A DNA stretch of 64,000 bases. It comes from Eubacteriales bacterium. GTDB taxonomy: Bacteria; Bacillota; Clostridia; Lachnospirales; Lachnospiraceae. Where the stretch lies: NCBI GenBank assembly GCA_030536855.1, contig JAUNPK010000004.1:43429-107428 (forward strand), in the 5' to 3' direction. Positions 17,145-24,819 of the stretch are shown here, piece by piece. The notes beneath the pieces were generated by a model. That model had not been told where the DNA came from, searched no databases, and saw only the letters and a program-made list of their open reading frames with translations. Positions within the stretch are counted from its first letter, which is position 1; each line of letters starts with the position of its first letter. The translations under genes were made by a program, and so were the position numbers.

Positions 17145-17345
17145 CCGTAAGCGACAAGGAATGCGGTTAGAATCCGCAGCAGCTCACTCTACTGTATCTG
17201 GTTACGAAGTTTTCCTTATGCCACTGGTTTATTGAATTTGTTTTTGATGACTTGAATCCTTAATTTCACCACATCATCTGCATCCTTTAAACCGGGAAGG
17301 CGAATTCTTCGGCTAAACCCCAAGTCAGGATATTTGTCACTTAAA
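17145..17345 (+). promoter_or_regulatory. Cobalamin (B12) riboswitch
   Basis: The conserved elements occur in order: GCGGTTAGAATCCGC followed by AGCAG, CTACTGTA, GCCACTGG, CCGGGAAGGCG and AAGTCAGGAT (the B12 box). A large peripheral insertion lies between GCCACTGG and CCGGGAAGG. Downstream, TTACC/GGTAA can pair next to the ribosome-binding site AGGAGG, a plausible switch for translation. It controls the surface protein at 17392, which should be repressed when cobalamin is plentiful. Class (AdoCbl versus MeCbl/OHCbl) was not determined rigorously. Confidence 0.93.
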
Positions 17346-17391
17346 TATATTTCAAGAGTTACCTGGTGAGAGGTAATATAGGAGGAAAAAC

Positions 17392-19032
17392 ATGAACAAA
17401 TTAATGAAACGCGTTAGTGCGTCATTTCTGGCGGTATGCTTGATTCTCATAAGCATAGTGCCTGTATTTGCTGACACTAACACAACAAGTCCCGATGTGA
17501 CTGTTCCAAGTATAGAAACAGTCCAGTCTGATGCCAAAGCAACGGCAGAATACGTATTAAAATGTGATTTTGAGAATCTTGATATTTCATCAACCTCATA
17601 TTTTTACAACGTAGCAAGAGATCTTATTCTTTCCATGAGAGCCGGCTATAATTGTGATTCTTATGTGAATAAGTTTCTTGAAGCCGTAAAAAATGTAACT
17701 AATTATGATGGTTCTTTCAATTTAAGTACCGAATATAGTGCATCTACTCCGGTATTTGTATGCTATGGTTACTTTATAGAGGTTCTTACAATATCAGGAA
17801 AAGATCCTTCTAATTACAATGGTGTCAACTACATTTCCTTACTTAATGACAGCATGAAAAATCTTACAAAAAATGATTTTTCAAGAGAAAACAGCAGTTG
17901 GGGATATGTTCACTCCATTAACATTTATCATCTTGGACGCCTTGTTTCCTTTGTGCATTCTTATAAAGATTTTATGGCTGACTACGACAAGATTATAAAA
18001 GTTTTGGAGTCTGTAATTACCGATTATACAGATGTCAAGGGTATTGATTCCTATGGTTACTCCGCAGATAATAATGGCGTTGTGTATACTTATCTCTACA
18101 ACAACTTGTATAAAAGCTCACCAACCCTTTCTGCAAAAATAGATAAAGTAATTGCTTCAACTTATGCGGACTATTTTTCATCAAGTACAGGTGCAGCTAC
18201 AAGCTGGGGAAGCGACAGTCCTAACTCTACAGCATATTCTCTCGCTTTATATGCTCAGTATGGAAAATCTGAATATGCTGCTGCAAGTTACAATGCGATG
18301 AATAAACTGTTTAAATCGTCAACTACAAAAGGTGCCTATACTTATGGCCCGGCAGACAATCTTTTAGCTTCACAGGATGCTCTTTCAGCCCTTGTCACAT
18401 ACCTTCGTGTTCTTCAGGGAAAGACCAATCCTTTTGATGTAAGTGACATATTAACAAAACAGACAGAACTTGTAAGCAAGGATGACAGCAGTATTACAAT
18501 AAAGGATGCAGATGGAGTATTAAAAAACGGAACCAGCCTTTATACCTCGGTATTAACATCCGGCTCAGAGCACGCTGCTGCTTCAAAACTTCTTTTATCC
18601 CACAACAGTGAAATAGAAACATTTGCCGTATATGATTTAACTTTAAGAAATTCCAACAGTGAAATAATTCACCAGCTTAACGGAAAGGTGACAGTTACAC
18701 TTACCATTCCAATAACACTTCCGGATAAAACAAAACTTAAGGTTTACCGTGTGGATAATGATATGCTTATTGAATGTACTTCGTCGGTAACCGAAGATAA
18801 AGTAACTTTTGAAACAGACCACTTCAGCACTTATATATTTGCTGATGTTCCTGTCAAAGAAAGTGTTCCTGAAAATGATGAATCAATCCAGGCTCCTACA
18901 TCATCTGGAGAATCAGATAAAGATAGTGCTAATACAGCAGATTCTTCACCGATGTACATTTACACCGCTATAGTAGCTATGTCTGCTATTTTATATTTAT
19001 GCCTTGGGGCATATAAGAAAAAAGAGCAATAA
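17392..19032 (+). CDS. Secreted, membrane-anchored alpha/alpha-toroid protein; probable cobalamin binder
   Basis: 546 residues. Signal peptide 1-27 (ends PVFA). Residues ~40-345 are helical with repeats of the prenyltransferase/terpene-cyclase/transcobalamin toroid type (SWGYVHSINIYHLGRLV, DSPNSTAYSLALYAQYG, LLASQDALSALVTYLRV). Residues ~350-460 form a beta-rich domain (VTVTLTIPITLPDKTKLKVYR...FSTYIFADV). An acidic Ser-rich spacer and a C-terminal helix with KKKEQ tail (~519-546) anchor it to the membrane, without an LPxTG motif. Control by a cobalamin riboswitch makes B12 capture the best reading. In animal intrinsic factor the B12-binding alpha domain has this fold. It has no terpene-cyclase catalytic DxDD motif. 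It converges on the ECF genes. Confidence 0.75.
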   Translation: MNKLMKRVSASFLAVCLILISIVPVFADTNTTSPDVTVPSIETVQSDAKATAEYVLKCDFENLDISSTSYFYNVARDLILSMRAGYNCDSYVNKFLEAVKNVTNYDGSFNLSTEYSASTPVFVCYGYFIEVLTISGKDPSNYNGVNYISLLNDSMKNLTKNDFSRENSSWGYVHSINIYHLGRLVSFVHSYKDFMADYDKIIKVLESVITDYTDVKGIDSYGYSADNNGVVYTYLYNNLYKSSPTLSAKIDKVIASTYADYFSSSTGAATSWGSDSPNSTAYSLALYAQYGKSEYAAASYNAMNKLFKSSTTKGAYTYGPADNLLASQDALSALVTYLRVLQGKTNPFDVSDILTKQTELVSKDDSSITIKDADGVLKNGTSLYTSVLTSGSEHAAASKLLLSHNSEIETFAVYDLTLRNSNSEIIHQLNGKVTVTLTIPITLPDKTKLKVYRVDNDMLIECTSSVTEDKVTFETDHFSTYIFADVPVKESVPENDESIQAPTSSGESDKDSANTADSSPMYIYTAIVAMSAILYLCLGAYKKKEQ

Positions 19033-19040
19033 AAATGAAG

Positions 19041-19133
19041 GAAAGAGGAAGGGGTCAGACCCCATAAAATTTTTATAAACTTTTATCCAAAAAGTTTATA
19101 AAATTTTAATGGGGTCTGACCCCTTCCTCTTTC
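19041..19133. repeat. GGGGTCTGACCCC palindromic element, copy C (outer-core form, extended)
   Basis: Cores at 19051-19063 and 19111-19123 flank inverted AT arms. The stem continues outward through GAAAGAGGAA/TTCCTCTTTC, making a hairpin of over 90 bases between two converging genes. It contains the stop codon and the last ~10 codons of the ECF S-component gene. Confidence 0.9.
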
Positions 19134-19986
19134 CTTTATACAACCCATACTTTATTCTAACTCTCTCAAGCTTTTGAATCAGTGAATCCCCAAATAAAAA
19201 CACACATACCGACGCTCCCAGTGCATGAAGTGCATCATAAGGAACCCCAGATATGTAAAGAAGTTTCAATGCTCCCCATGATATATCCGCACCTGAAGGG
19301 GAAACAGAGCTGTTCATGAACATAGCCGCGAGATTCATAATTCCACCATACACTATGAACACCACAACGAATGTAAACACTGTCATTGTTATATAGTCAG
19401 GCTTTATCTTTGATTTCATAATAATTACGGAAGTTATTATTCCCACAAATCCAAACACATACAGCCGCCATCCCCAAAATGGTTCATCTCCATTTCTGAA
19501 AAGAATATATTCCAGATATCCCAACAGCTCTGAAAATAATATAACTGCAACAGGTATTACAACAATTCTCAAACCGTACCTGGTCTGTTCCCTCCTAATC
19601 TGAGTTATGTCCTCAAATTTACCTATTAGCACAGGTTTATAAAAAAATGCTCCTGCTATTACACCAAGCAATCCCCAGGCTGCCATCTCCCAAGGAGTCC
19701 ATATTCCCTGACCCATAAAAAAATTGCACACAAATCTGGCAAGGGCACCTGTAAGAAAACCAGCCTGTGGTCCAAGGGCTATTCCGGTGATGATAACCAC
19801 CGCAGTTCCTCCATGAAGAGGAATCGTGTACCCACATATAAGGTTGGCAACCACAGCAATTGAGGACATTACGGCGATTATAACAACCTCTCTTGCCCGT
19901 GGTCTTTTTCTCTCAAACATTAGTGCAAATGGTATAAAGGCAATTACCAATATTATTAAACTTATCAACATTAAACTAAAATTCAT
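19096..19986 (-). CDS. ECF transporter S component, probable cobalamin-specific subunit
   Basis: 296 residues with about eight hydrophobic segments, longer than most ~200-residue S components. A basic loop (ERKRPRAREVVIIA) follows helix 1, and glycine/alanine-rich helices (GTAVVIITGIALGPQAGF) fit the ECF S fold. In ECF transporters the S component binds the vitamin and docks on EcfT. The gene is last in an operon with EcfT and the double ATPase, and it converges on a cobalamin-riboswitch gene, which suggests cobalamin or a precursor as substrate. No substrate residues can be assigned from sequence. The C-terminal RKGSDPIKIL is translated from repeat copy C. Confidence 0.78.
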   Translation of the reverse strand: MNFSLMLISLIILVIAFIPFALMFERKRPRAREVVIIAVMSSIAVVANLICGYTIPLHGGTAVVIITGIALGPQAGFLTGALARFVCNFFMGQGIWTPWEMAAWGLLGVIAGAFFYKPVLIGKFEDITQIRREQTRYGLRIVVIPVAVILFSELLGYLEYILFRNGDEPFWGWRLYVFGFVGIITSVIIMKSKIKPDYITMTVFTFVVVFIVYGGIMNLAAMFMNSSVSPSGADISWGALKLLYISGVPYDALHALGASVCVFLFGDSLIQKLERVRIKYGLYKGKRKGSDPIKIL

Positions 19987-20041
19987 GATGACTTATCCTC
20001 ATTTCATATTTAACAATCAACCCTTAACAATCAACATAAAA

Positions 20042-21736
20042 TTAATTATCCCCTAAATCCTTGTAACTAACAATTCCCTTTACACATCCTGACATAATCC
20101 TGTTAACATCTGTGGTATAGAAAATGTTGTTACCAAAAAATGTATTTGTATCCTCAACTGTAACAATATTCTTATCAAATAGCAGCATACACTCATCCGT
20201 ATATTCTGCCACAAATTCCAAATCGTGGGAAACAATAATAACAGTAACATTTTCATCACATAGATGTCTTATTTTTTCACCAAATTCTTTTTTAAAATAT
20301 GGATCAAGACCGTTGGTAGGCTCATCCAGAAGAAGAATGTCCGGTTTTAACAAAAGCACTTTTGCCACAGCTAATTTTTCCTGCTGTCCTCCGCTTAAAT
20401 CATAAGGGTTTTGCTTTCTTACACCATCCAGGTCATATTCCTTAAGCACATTCTCAACAATCGCCTTCTTTTCTTCAAGATTAAACCCCTCATAAATATT
20501 AAGCCTCTTATCCATGAGAACTTCCGCAAGTTCCTCTTCCACGCTTATCTCGGTAAATACTGACATCGGATTCTGGGGAAGCATAACCGCTCTTCCATTG
20601 TGAGTTATTTTCCCTTTGTATCCCTTCATTATGCCTGAAATCAATTTAAGAACAGTAGACTTTCCTGAACCGTTGCTGCCAAGTATTCCTGTAACAATAT
20701 TTTTCTTAATGGATAAATTCGCTTTTTCTAAAATAAGCTGGCTGTTCTTCTCGTACGAAAATGTGACATTTTTCACCATTACAGCCATGTCCGATTTATT
20801 CAATTTATTTGAAGCTTTTTTCTCGCCGGATTTCTGACTGTCCTCAGAATTCCTTACTTTTCCACTGATTCCAAGATTATACACATAATTCCTCACTCTC
20901 TCACTGTTATTATTTATCCATCGTCTCCCCTGTGATATTGTGAGAGGAATATTTTCTGTGTTGTCCTGACTATGTAAAATATCATAAATTCTTATAGCAG
21001 CAGGAAGTCCCTGTTTCATTACATTTTTACTTTCTATTATTTCCCGGGTAGCTTCCTGGGGTGTTCCGCATATTTCCATCCTTCCCTCATTAATATATAT
21101 CACCTTATCTGCATCAGGATAAATATTTTCCAGATTATGCTCCACAATTATTACCGTAACCCCTAACTCGCGATTAATCCGTTTAATCACATCAAGAAAT
21201 TTTCTTGAAGCCAAGGGATCAAGATTGGCTCCCGGTTCATCCAGCAACAATATTTCAGGCTGCATAACCATAACAGAGGCAAGATTCAAAATCTGTTTCT
21301 GTCCTCCGCTTAAGGTTTCAACATTTCTCTCGTACCAGGATGTAATTCCAAAATACTCTGACATCTCAGCAACTCTTTTTCTGATGCTGTCGCTATCTAT
21401 CCCCAGATTTTCCAAACCAAATGCTAATTCATGGTACACTTTATCCGTAACAATTCCGTTGTCAGGATTCTGTCCCACAAGCCCGATTAAGGACGCATTT
21501 TCCCTGTCAGTAAGGTTCTCTATATTTCTTCCCAGAACCTTGATTTCCCCTGAAATCTTTCCTGCAGGAACCGTATTTTTCTTAAGGCATTTTAAAAGGG
21601 TTGTCTTTCCGCTTCCGGATTTTCCCATAACAACTACAAATTCGCCCTCTTCTACTGTCATAGACACATTTGTTAATACATTTTGATCTGACCCTGCATA
21701 TGAAAATGTCAAGTTTTTCAATTCAAGAACGCTCAT
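20042..21736 (-). CDS. ecfA: ECF transporter ATPase, two ABC domains fused (EcfA1-EcfA2 type)
   Basis: 564 residues. Domain 1 (~1-230): Walker A GKSGSGKTTLL, signature LSGGQKQILNLA, Walker B ILLLDEP. Domain 2 (~305-540): Walker A GSNGSGKSTVL, signature LSGGQQEKLAVAK, Walker B ILLLDEP. The two domains together form the ATP-hydrolysing unit that drives vitamin import with EcfT. The fused arrangement, rather than separate EcfA1 and EcfA2 genes, suggests a dedicated (group I-like) transporter. ATG at 21736 has GGAGGG 8 nt upstream and overlaps the ecfT stop (ATGA), so translation is coupled. The frame continues to 21802 but inside ecfT. Confidence 0.93.
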   Translation of the reverse strand: MSVLELKNLTFSYAGSDQNVLTNVSMTVEEGEFVVVMGKSGSGKTTLLKCLKKNTVPAGKISGEIKVLGRNIENLTDRENASLIGLVGQNPDNGIVTDKVYHELAFGLENLGIDSDSIRKRVAEMSEYFGITSWYERNVETLSGGQKQILNLASVMVMQPEILLLDEPGANLDPLASRKFLDVIKRINRELGVTVIIVEHNLENIYPDADKVIYINEGRMEICGTPQEATREIIESKNVMKQGLPAAIRIYDILHSQDNTENIPLTISQGRRWINNNSERVRNYVYNLGISGKVRNSEDSQKSGEKKASNKLNKSDMAVMVKNVTFSYEKNSQLILEKANLSIKKNIVTGILGSNGSGKSTVLKLISGIMKGYKGKITHNGRAVMLPQNPMSVFTEISVEEELAEVLMDKRLNIYEGFNLEEKKAIVENVLKEYDLDGVRKQNPYDLSGGQQEKLAVAKVLLLKPDILLLDEPTNGLDPYFKKEFGEKIRHLCDENVTVIIVSHDLEFVAEYTDECMLLFDKNIVTVEDTNTFFGNNIFYTTDVNRIMSGCVKGIVSYKDLGDN

Positions 21737-22623
21737 AGTGTTACCCTCCTTCCCTTTTCTTCCATATATCCTATTGCCTGGGATATCAAAGGAATCATAC
21801 ACAATGCTACATAAAGGATTATGCCTGTCATTGTTTTAAAATTAAATTCGTCTATATATAATAAAGGAAAATAATAAGTGCTGAATCCTCCGGTTACTAT
21901 TTCTGCCAGTAACACTGCAAATATTATTGTCATAATAATGCTTGTTATTATGTCCGATTTATTCAAATGATATCTGTGATAACAGGTCCTTTTCCCGGTT
22001 CCGTACCCCCGCGATTCCATAGAGTTTGAAACCTCCATTGAATTTTCCAGGGACCATGTTATAAGTATTGATATTTCCTTTATTCTCTGTCTGATATTTT
22101 CAATTATCCTCCCTTTATTGTTGTATCTGCCCATGCCTATCTGGCCCTCGTGAATCATTTTATAGCGCTGTCTCATAAGGGGAATAAATCTTAAAATCAT
22201 AGACAATATCATTGAAAGTGTTGGAGATAATCTTGATAAAAGATACATACATTTTTCTGAATCAATAAGGCACCTCAATACAAGGCACCATCTGAACACC
22301 GCCATCAAAAGAATGGCAACAGCAGCCCCGTATATATATGCTTCCATACATACCGGGGAATCATTCAAATAAAATAATACCCTGCTTCCGTTGTGAGAAA
22401 ACAAGGGCTGTATAAGAACTGTAAAAATAATCACCGGAATATTAATGGCAATATTATTCCTGAAAGTTTTTATGCCAAAAAACATACCGGAAATAATAAT
22501 TGAAGATATAAAAGAAGTCACAAGAATATAGGGATTGAGGGTTATCATGGAAATAATCATCACATATAAAATGTATAAAAAATTTGTAATCGGATGCATT
22601 TTCTCAAATTCTCTTTTATTCAT
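21733..22623 (-). CDS. ecfT: ECF transporter transmembrane subunit EcfT
   Basis: 296 residues with five to six membrane helices and the EcfT coupling-helix motif near residues 200-210 (SMESRGYGTGKRT; the Arg-Gly motif contacts the ATPases). The preceding cytoplasmic part (MILRFIPLMRQRYKMIHEGQ) also matches the family. EcfT couples ATP hydrolysis to toppling of the S component. It overlaps ecfA by ATGA and starts 23 bases after the DUF4430 gene. Confidence 0.92.
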   Translation of the reverse strand: MNKREFEKMHPITNFLYILYVMIISMITLNPYILVTSFISSIIISGMFFGIKTFRNNIAINIPVIIFTVLIQPLFSHNGSRVLFYLNDSPVCMEAYIYGAAVAILLMAVFRWCLVLRCLIDSEKCMYLLSRLSPTLSMILSMILRFIPLMRQRYKMIHEGQIGMGRYNNKGRIIENIRQRIKEISILITWSLENSMEVSNSMESRGYGTGKRTCYHRYHLNKSDIITSIIMTIIFAVLLAEIVTGGFSTYYFPLLYIDEFNFKTMTGIILYVALCMIPLISQAIGYMEEKGRRVTL

Positions 22624-22646
22624 GTACTTTACTGATGCCTTTCATT

Positions 22647-23501
22647 TTAATCAGATACAACATAATACCACAGAATTACGTCTCCATTCTTTACTTCATA
22701 TGCGTTAGCACCATAATTAGGTGCTTTCCCATTAACACTGTACATCCATCCACTGGTTATGCCAATCATCTTTTCCTTAAGACCGCCTATACCCATAACA
22801 TACGTATGTCCCGGATTAGACACGATGTCTAAATTGTTCAGCTTGCCTACTTCACTAAGAACGTCATACACAGTCATTCCTTCTGTTCCTGTATATGTCG
22901 TGGTCTTTAACATAACCCCATCATCAGGAATCAGTGCTTGCAACCCCGGATTACTGATTGTAGATTTCACTGCAGTAGCATTATCACAACGTATCTCTAT
23001 TGTGCAGGATATATTTTTCTTAGGAACATTTGTGCTGTTATTATTGCCATTATCTATGGAAGTTGTTGAATTGTTTCCCGATAAATTATCCTTTGATGAA
23101 TTATTATTTGATGAACTGTTGTTGGAAGAATTACCATCAGATGAGCTACTATTGGATGAATCATTGTTGAAAGAATTACCATCAGATGAGCTACTATTGG
23201 ATGAATCATTGTTGGATGAATTATCGTTAGATGACGCTCCCATCCCGCCAGTAACTTCCTCTGAAGATGACTGGTTATTTGAAATATTACCTGTCTGAGG
23301 ATTCTCTGCCTGCTCATTCTCCCCATTTCCCTGAGAAACAGAAATAGTACTGTATTCTCTTTGAGCATCTGCTATGCTTTGCTGCTCTGCTTTATGTTGA
23401 TTTACTGTTTTTATTTTGATGTTCGTAACCGCAAATATCACTAAGATTACTGCAATCACTGCGATTCCAATATATTTATATTTTCTATTCCTGTCAAACA
23501 T
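22647..23501 (-). CDS. Membrane-anchored DUF4430 (transcobalamin-like C-terminal) surface protein
   Basis: 284 residues. One N-terminal membrane helix (YIGIAVIAVILVIFAVTNI) exposes the rest outside the cell. A ~95-residue Ser/Asn/Asp-rich spacer, partly built from a 45-bp tandem repeat, leads to the C-terminal ~120 residues (SCTIEIRCDNATAVKSTI, GMTVYDVLSEVGKLN, GGLKEKMIGITSGWMYSVNG, GDVILWYYV). That order and the W-M-Y-S-V-N-G signature match DUF4430, the fold of the beta domain of transcobalamin and intrinsic factor. It heads the ECF operon. Together with the toroid protein at 17392 it would supply the second half of an intrinsic-factor-like B12 binder. A promoter overlaps the terminator upstream. 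The ribosome-binding site is weak (GAAAG). Confidence 0.85.
   Translation of the reverse strand: MFDRNRKYKYIGIAVIAVILVIFAVTNIKIKTVNQHKAEQQSIADAQREYSTISVSQGNGENEQAENPQTGNISNNQSSSEEVTGGMGASSNDNSSNNDSSNSSSSDGNSFNNDSSNSSSSDGNSSNNSSSNNNSSKDNLSGNNSTTSIDNGNNNSTNVPKKNISCTIEIRCDNATAVKSTISNPGLQALIPDDGVMLKTTTYTGTEGMTVYDVLSEVGKLNNLDIVSNPGHTYVMGIGGLKEKMIGITSGWMYSVNGKAPNYGANAYEVKNGDVILWYYVVSD
23128..23217. repeat. 45-bp tandem repeat, two near-perfect copies, within DUF4430 gene
   Basis: Units 23128-23172 and 23173-23217 are virtually identical. They encode a Ser/Asn/Asp-rich 15-residue unit in the surface-exposed spacer. Being a multiple of three, copy changes would alter only the spacer length. Confidence 0.9.
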
Positions 23502-23514
23502 AGGTCATATTCTT

Positions 23515-23541
23515 TCATTTATTTTTTTGTTTTTCTATCAT
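23515..23541 (-). CDS. Putative 8-codon upstream ORF in ECF operon leader
   Basis: ATG followed by seven sense codons (MIEKQKNK) and TGA. It is preceded by a near-perfect ribosome-binding site GGAGGAG that can itself pair with TTCTCC just upstream. It ends 13 bases before the DUF4430 ATG, whose own ribosome-binding site is weak, so the two may be translationally linked. Not shown to be expressed. Confidence 0.35.
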   Translation of the reverse strand: MIEKQKNK

Positions 23542-23576
23542 TGTTTCTCCTCCTTTGGAGAACAACCTTTGCAGTA

Positions 23577-23605
23577 ATTATATAAAAATGCTCCCCAATA
23601 GGCAA
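23577..23605 (-). promoter_or_regulatory. Sigma-A promoter of the DUF4430-ECF operon
   Basis: On the minus strand TTGCCT (23605-23600), 17 bases, TATAAT (23582-23577). The -35 hexamer lies in the loop of the terminator at 23584-23626 and the spacer overlaps its stem. No riboswitch-like sequence follows. Confidence 0.65.
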
Positions 23606-23626
23606 TGTTTGTTGGGGAGCATTTTT
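23584..23626 (-). terminator. Terminator of the redox/two-component operon
   Basis: A 15-bp stem, AAAAATGCTCCCCAA (23584-23598) with TTGGGGAGCATTTTT (23612-23626). It is 20 bases after the histidine kinase stop, with a T-tract on both strands. Confidence 0.92.
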
Positions 23627-23645
23627 GCAAAATAATCTTAGATTT

Positions 23646-24818
23646 TTAAAACATCTTTAGCTTTACATTAAAAACAATAATATTATCACCCTCCATATGC
23701 GCTTCAACGGATCCCTTATGTTTCTCTGCTATTACTTTCACAACATATAATCCTATTCCAAAACCTTTCTCCTTCACTGAACTGCCTCGATAAAATCTGT
23801 CAAATAGATTATCTAATTCTTTTTTATCATATTTAATTGAAGTGTTTTTCATAATTAGATTTATTTCATTTTTTTTAGATTTCAACTGTACAGAAATCAT
23901 TCCATTCTCTCCGGCATATTTGTGAGCGTTATCCAATAAAAGTGTAAACAGCTGTCGAATATCATTTTCATTACCAACATACGAAATATTTTCTTCAATA
24001 TCATATGATACAGTCTGTTTTCTGCTTTCTGCCAATGGCGAAAACGAGTGAAGTGTTTCACTAAAAACATCTGAAATAGGAAATTCTATCATATTATCAT
24101 ATTCATTCCCTGCCTCAAGTTTTGTAAGCAGTATCAAATTATTAGTCATATCCGTCATGTAATTAGTCTGTTCTTTGATAATATCAATCCACTCATTATC
24201 ATTTTCATCCTTCAAAAGATCTGCCGAGGTTGAAATAATTGTTAATGGCGTTTTTAAGCTATGACTTGCAGCAGAAATAAATGCCTTCTGTCTTCTTTCT
24301 TCCTCCTCAATGGGCCAAACCACCAGTTTAGACACAAAAACGAGAATAATCGCAACAACTATAACGCCTATCACAGAAAATTGTATCATAGATTTAATGT
24401 TTTGCTTTAACATAGCTTCGTTTCCATATCTTGCTAAAAATGCTATTGTCACACTACGGTCCCTATTATCCTTTTTCAGCATATAACGATATCCATCTAT
24501 ATATCCTTTGTCCGAATCCTCTGACATGACATTTTTTGCATATTCTAATATTTTGTCTTTTATATCTTTTTTACGTACATTAACAAATTGGACATTTTCA
24601 ACCTTATGATTTCTATCAACTTTAACAATAAAATAGTGTTCTAAAGAATCCGATTTTTCATCATTATTCAATATCTGCTCTAATATTTTATCTGCATTGT
24701 TGGTCATATGAGAAAAACTTTTTTTATAGCTAAAGAATATTATTAAGCCTAACATAATAGATAAAAATATCACGGATGAAATCACAAATAATATTCTAGT
24801 TTTTATTATTTTAGTCAT
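23646..24818 (-). CDS. Sensor histidine kinase
   Basis: 390 residues. Two membrane helices (~5-28 and ~130-155) enclose a ~100-residue extracytoplasmic sensor region with no recognised domain. The cytoplasmic part has the HisKA box ASHSLKTPLTII (phospho-acceptor His), N-box DNAHKYAGENG and G-box GFGIGLYVVKVIAEKH. It should phosphorylate the adjacent response regulator. The ATG lies one base after the regulator's stop and its ribosome-binding site GGAG is inside the regulator's last codons, so the pair is translationally coupled. It is the last gene of a redox operon, so the signal may concern thiol or electron-transfer state outside the membrane (inference). Confidence 0.93.
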   Translation of the reverse strand: MTKIIKTRILFVISSVIFLSIMLGLIIFFSYKKSFSHMTNNADKILEQILNNDEKSDSLEHYFIVKVDRNHKVENVQFVNVRKKDIKDKILEYAKNVMSEDSDKGYIDGYRYMLKKDNRDRSVTIAFLARYGNEAMLKQNIKSMIQFSVIGVIVVAIILVFVSKLVVWPIEEEERRQKAFISAASHSLKTPLTIISTSADLLKDENDNEWIDIIKEQTNYMTDMTNNLILLTKLEAGNEYDNMIEFPISDVFSETLHSFSPLAESRKQTVSYDIEENISYVGNENDIRQLFTLLLDNAHKYAGENGMISVQLKSKKNEINLIMKNTSIKYDKKELDNLFDRFYRGSSVKEKGFGIGLYVVKVIAEKHKGSVEAHMEGDNIIVFNVKLKMF

Positions 24819-24819
24819 A

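Noticed and set aside
17392-19032. Toroid protein as a terpene cyclase/prenyltransferase enzyme
   Set aside because: No DxDD catalytic motif, secreted and membrane-anchored, and under a cobalamin riboswitch, so a binding role fits better.
23128-23217. Tandem 45-bp repeats as a possible CRISPR array
   Set aside because: Units are contiguous, without spacers, in frame with a coding spacer region. No cas genes in the window.
22759-23298. Plus-strand 179-codon open frame opposite the DUF4430 gene
   Set aside because: Leu/Ser/Asp-rich translation mirrors the Ser/Asn repeat of the real gene on the other strand. No ribosome-binding site and no recognisable domain.
23502-23583. Second cobalamin riboswitch ahead of the ECF operon
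   Set aside because: Too short and contains none of the conserved elements found at 17145-17345.
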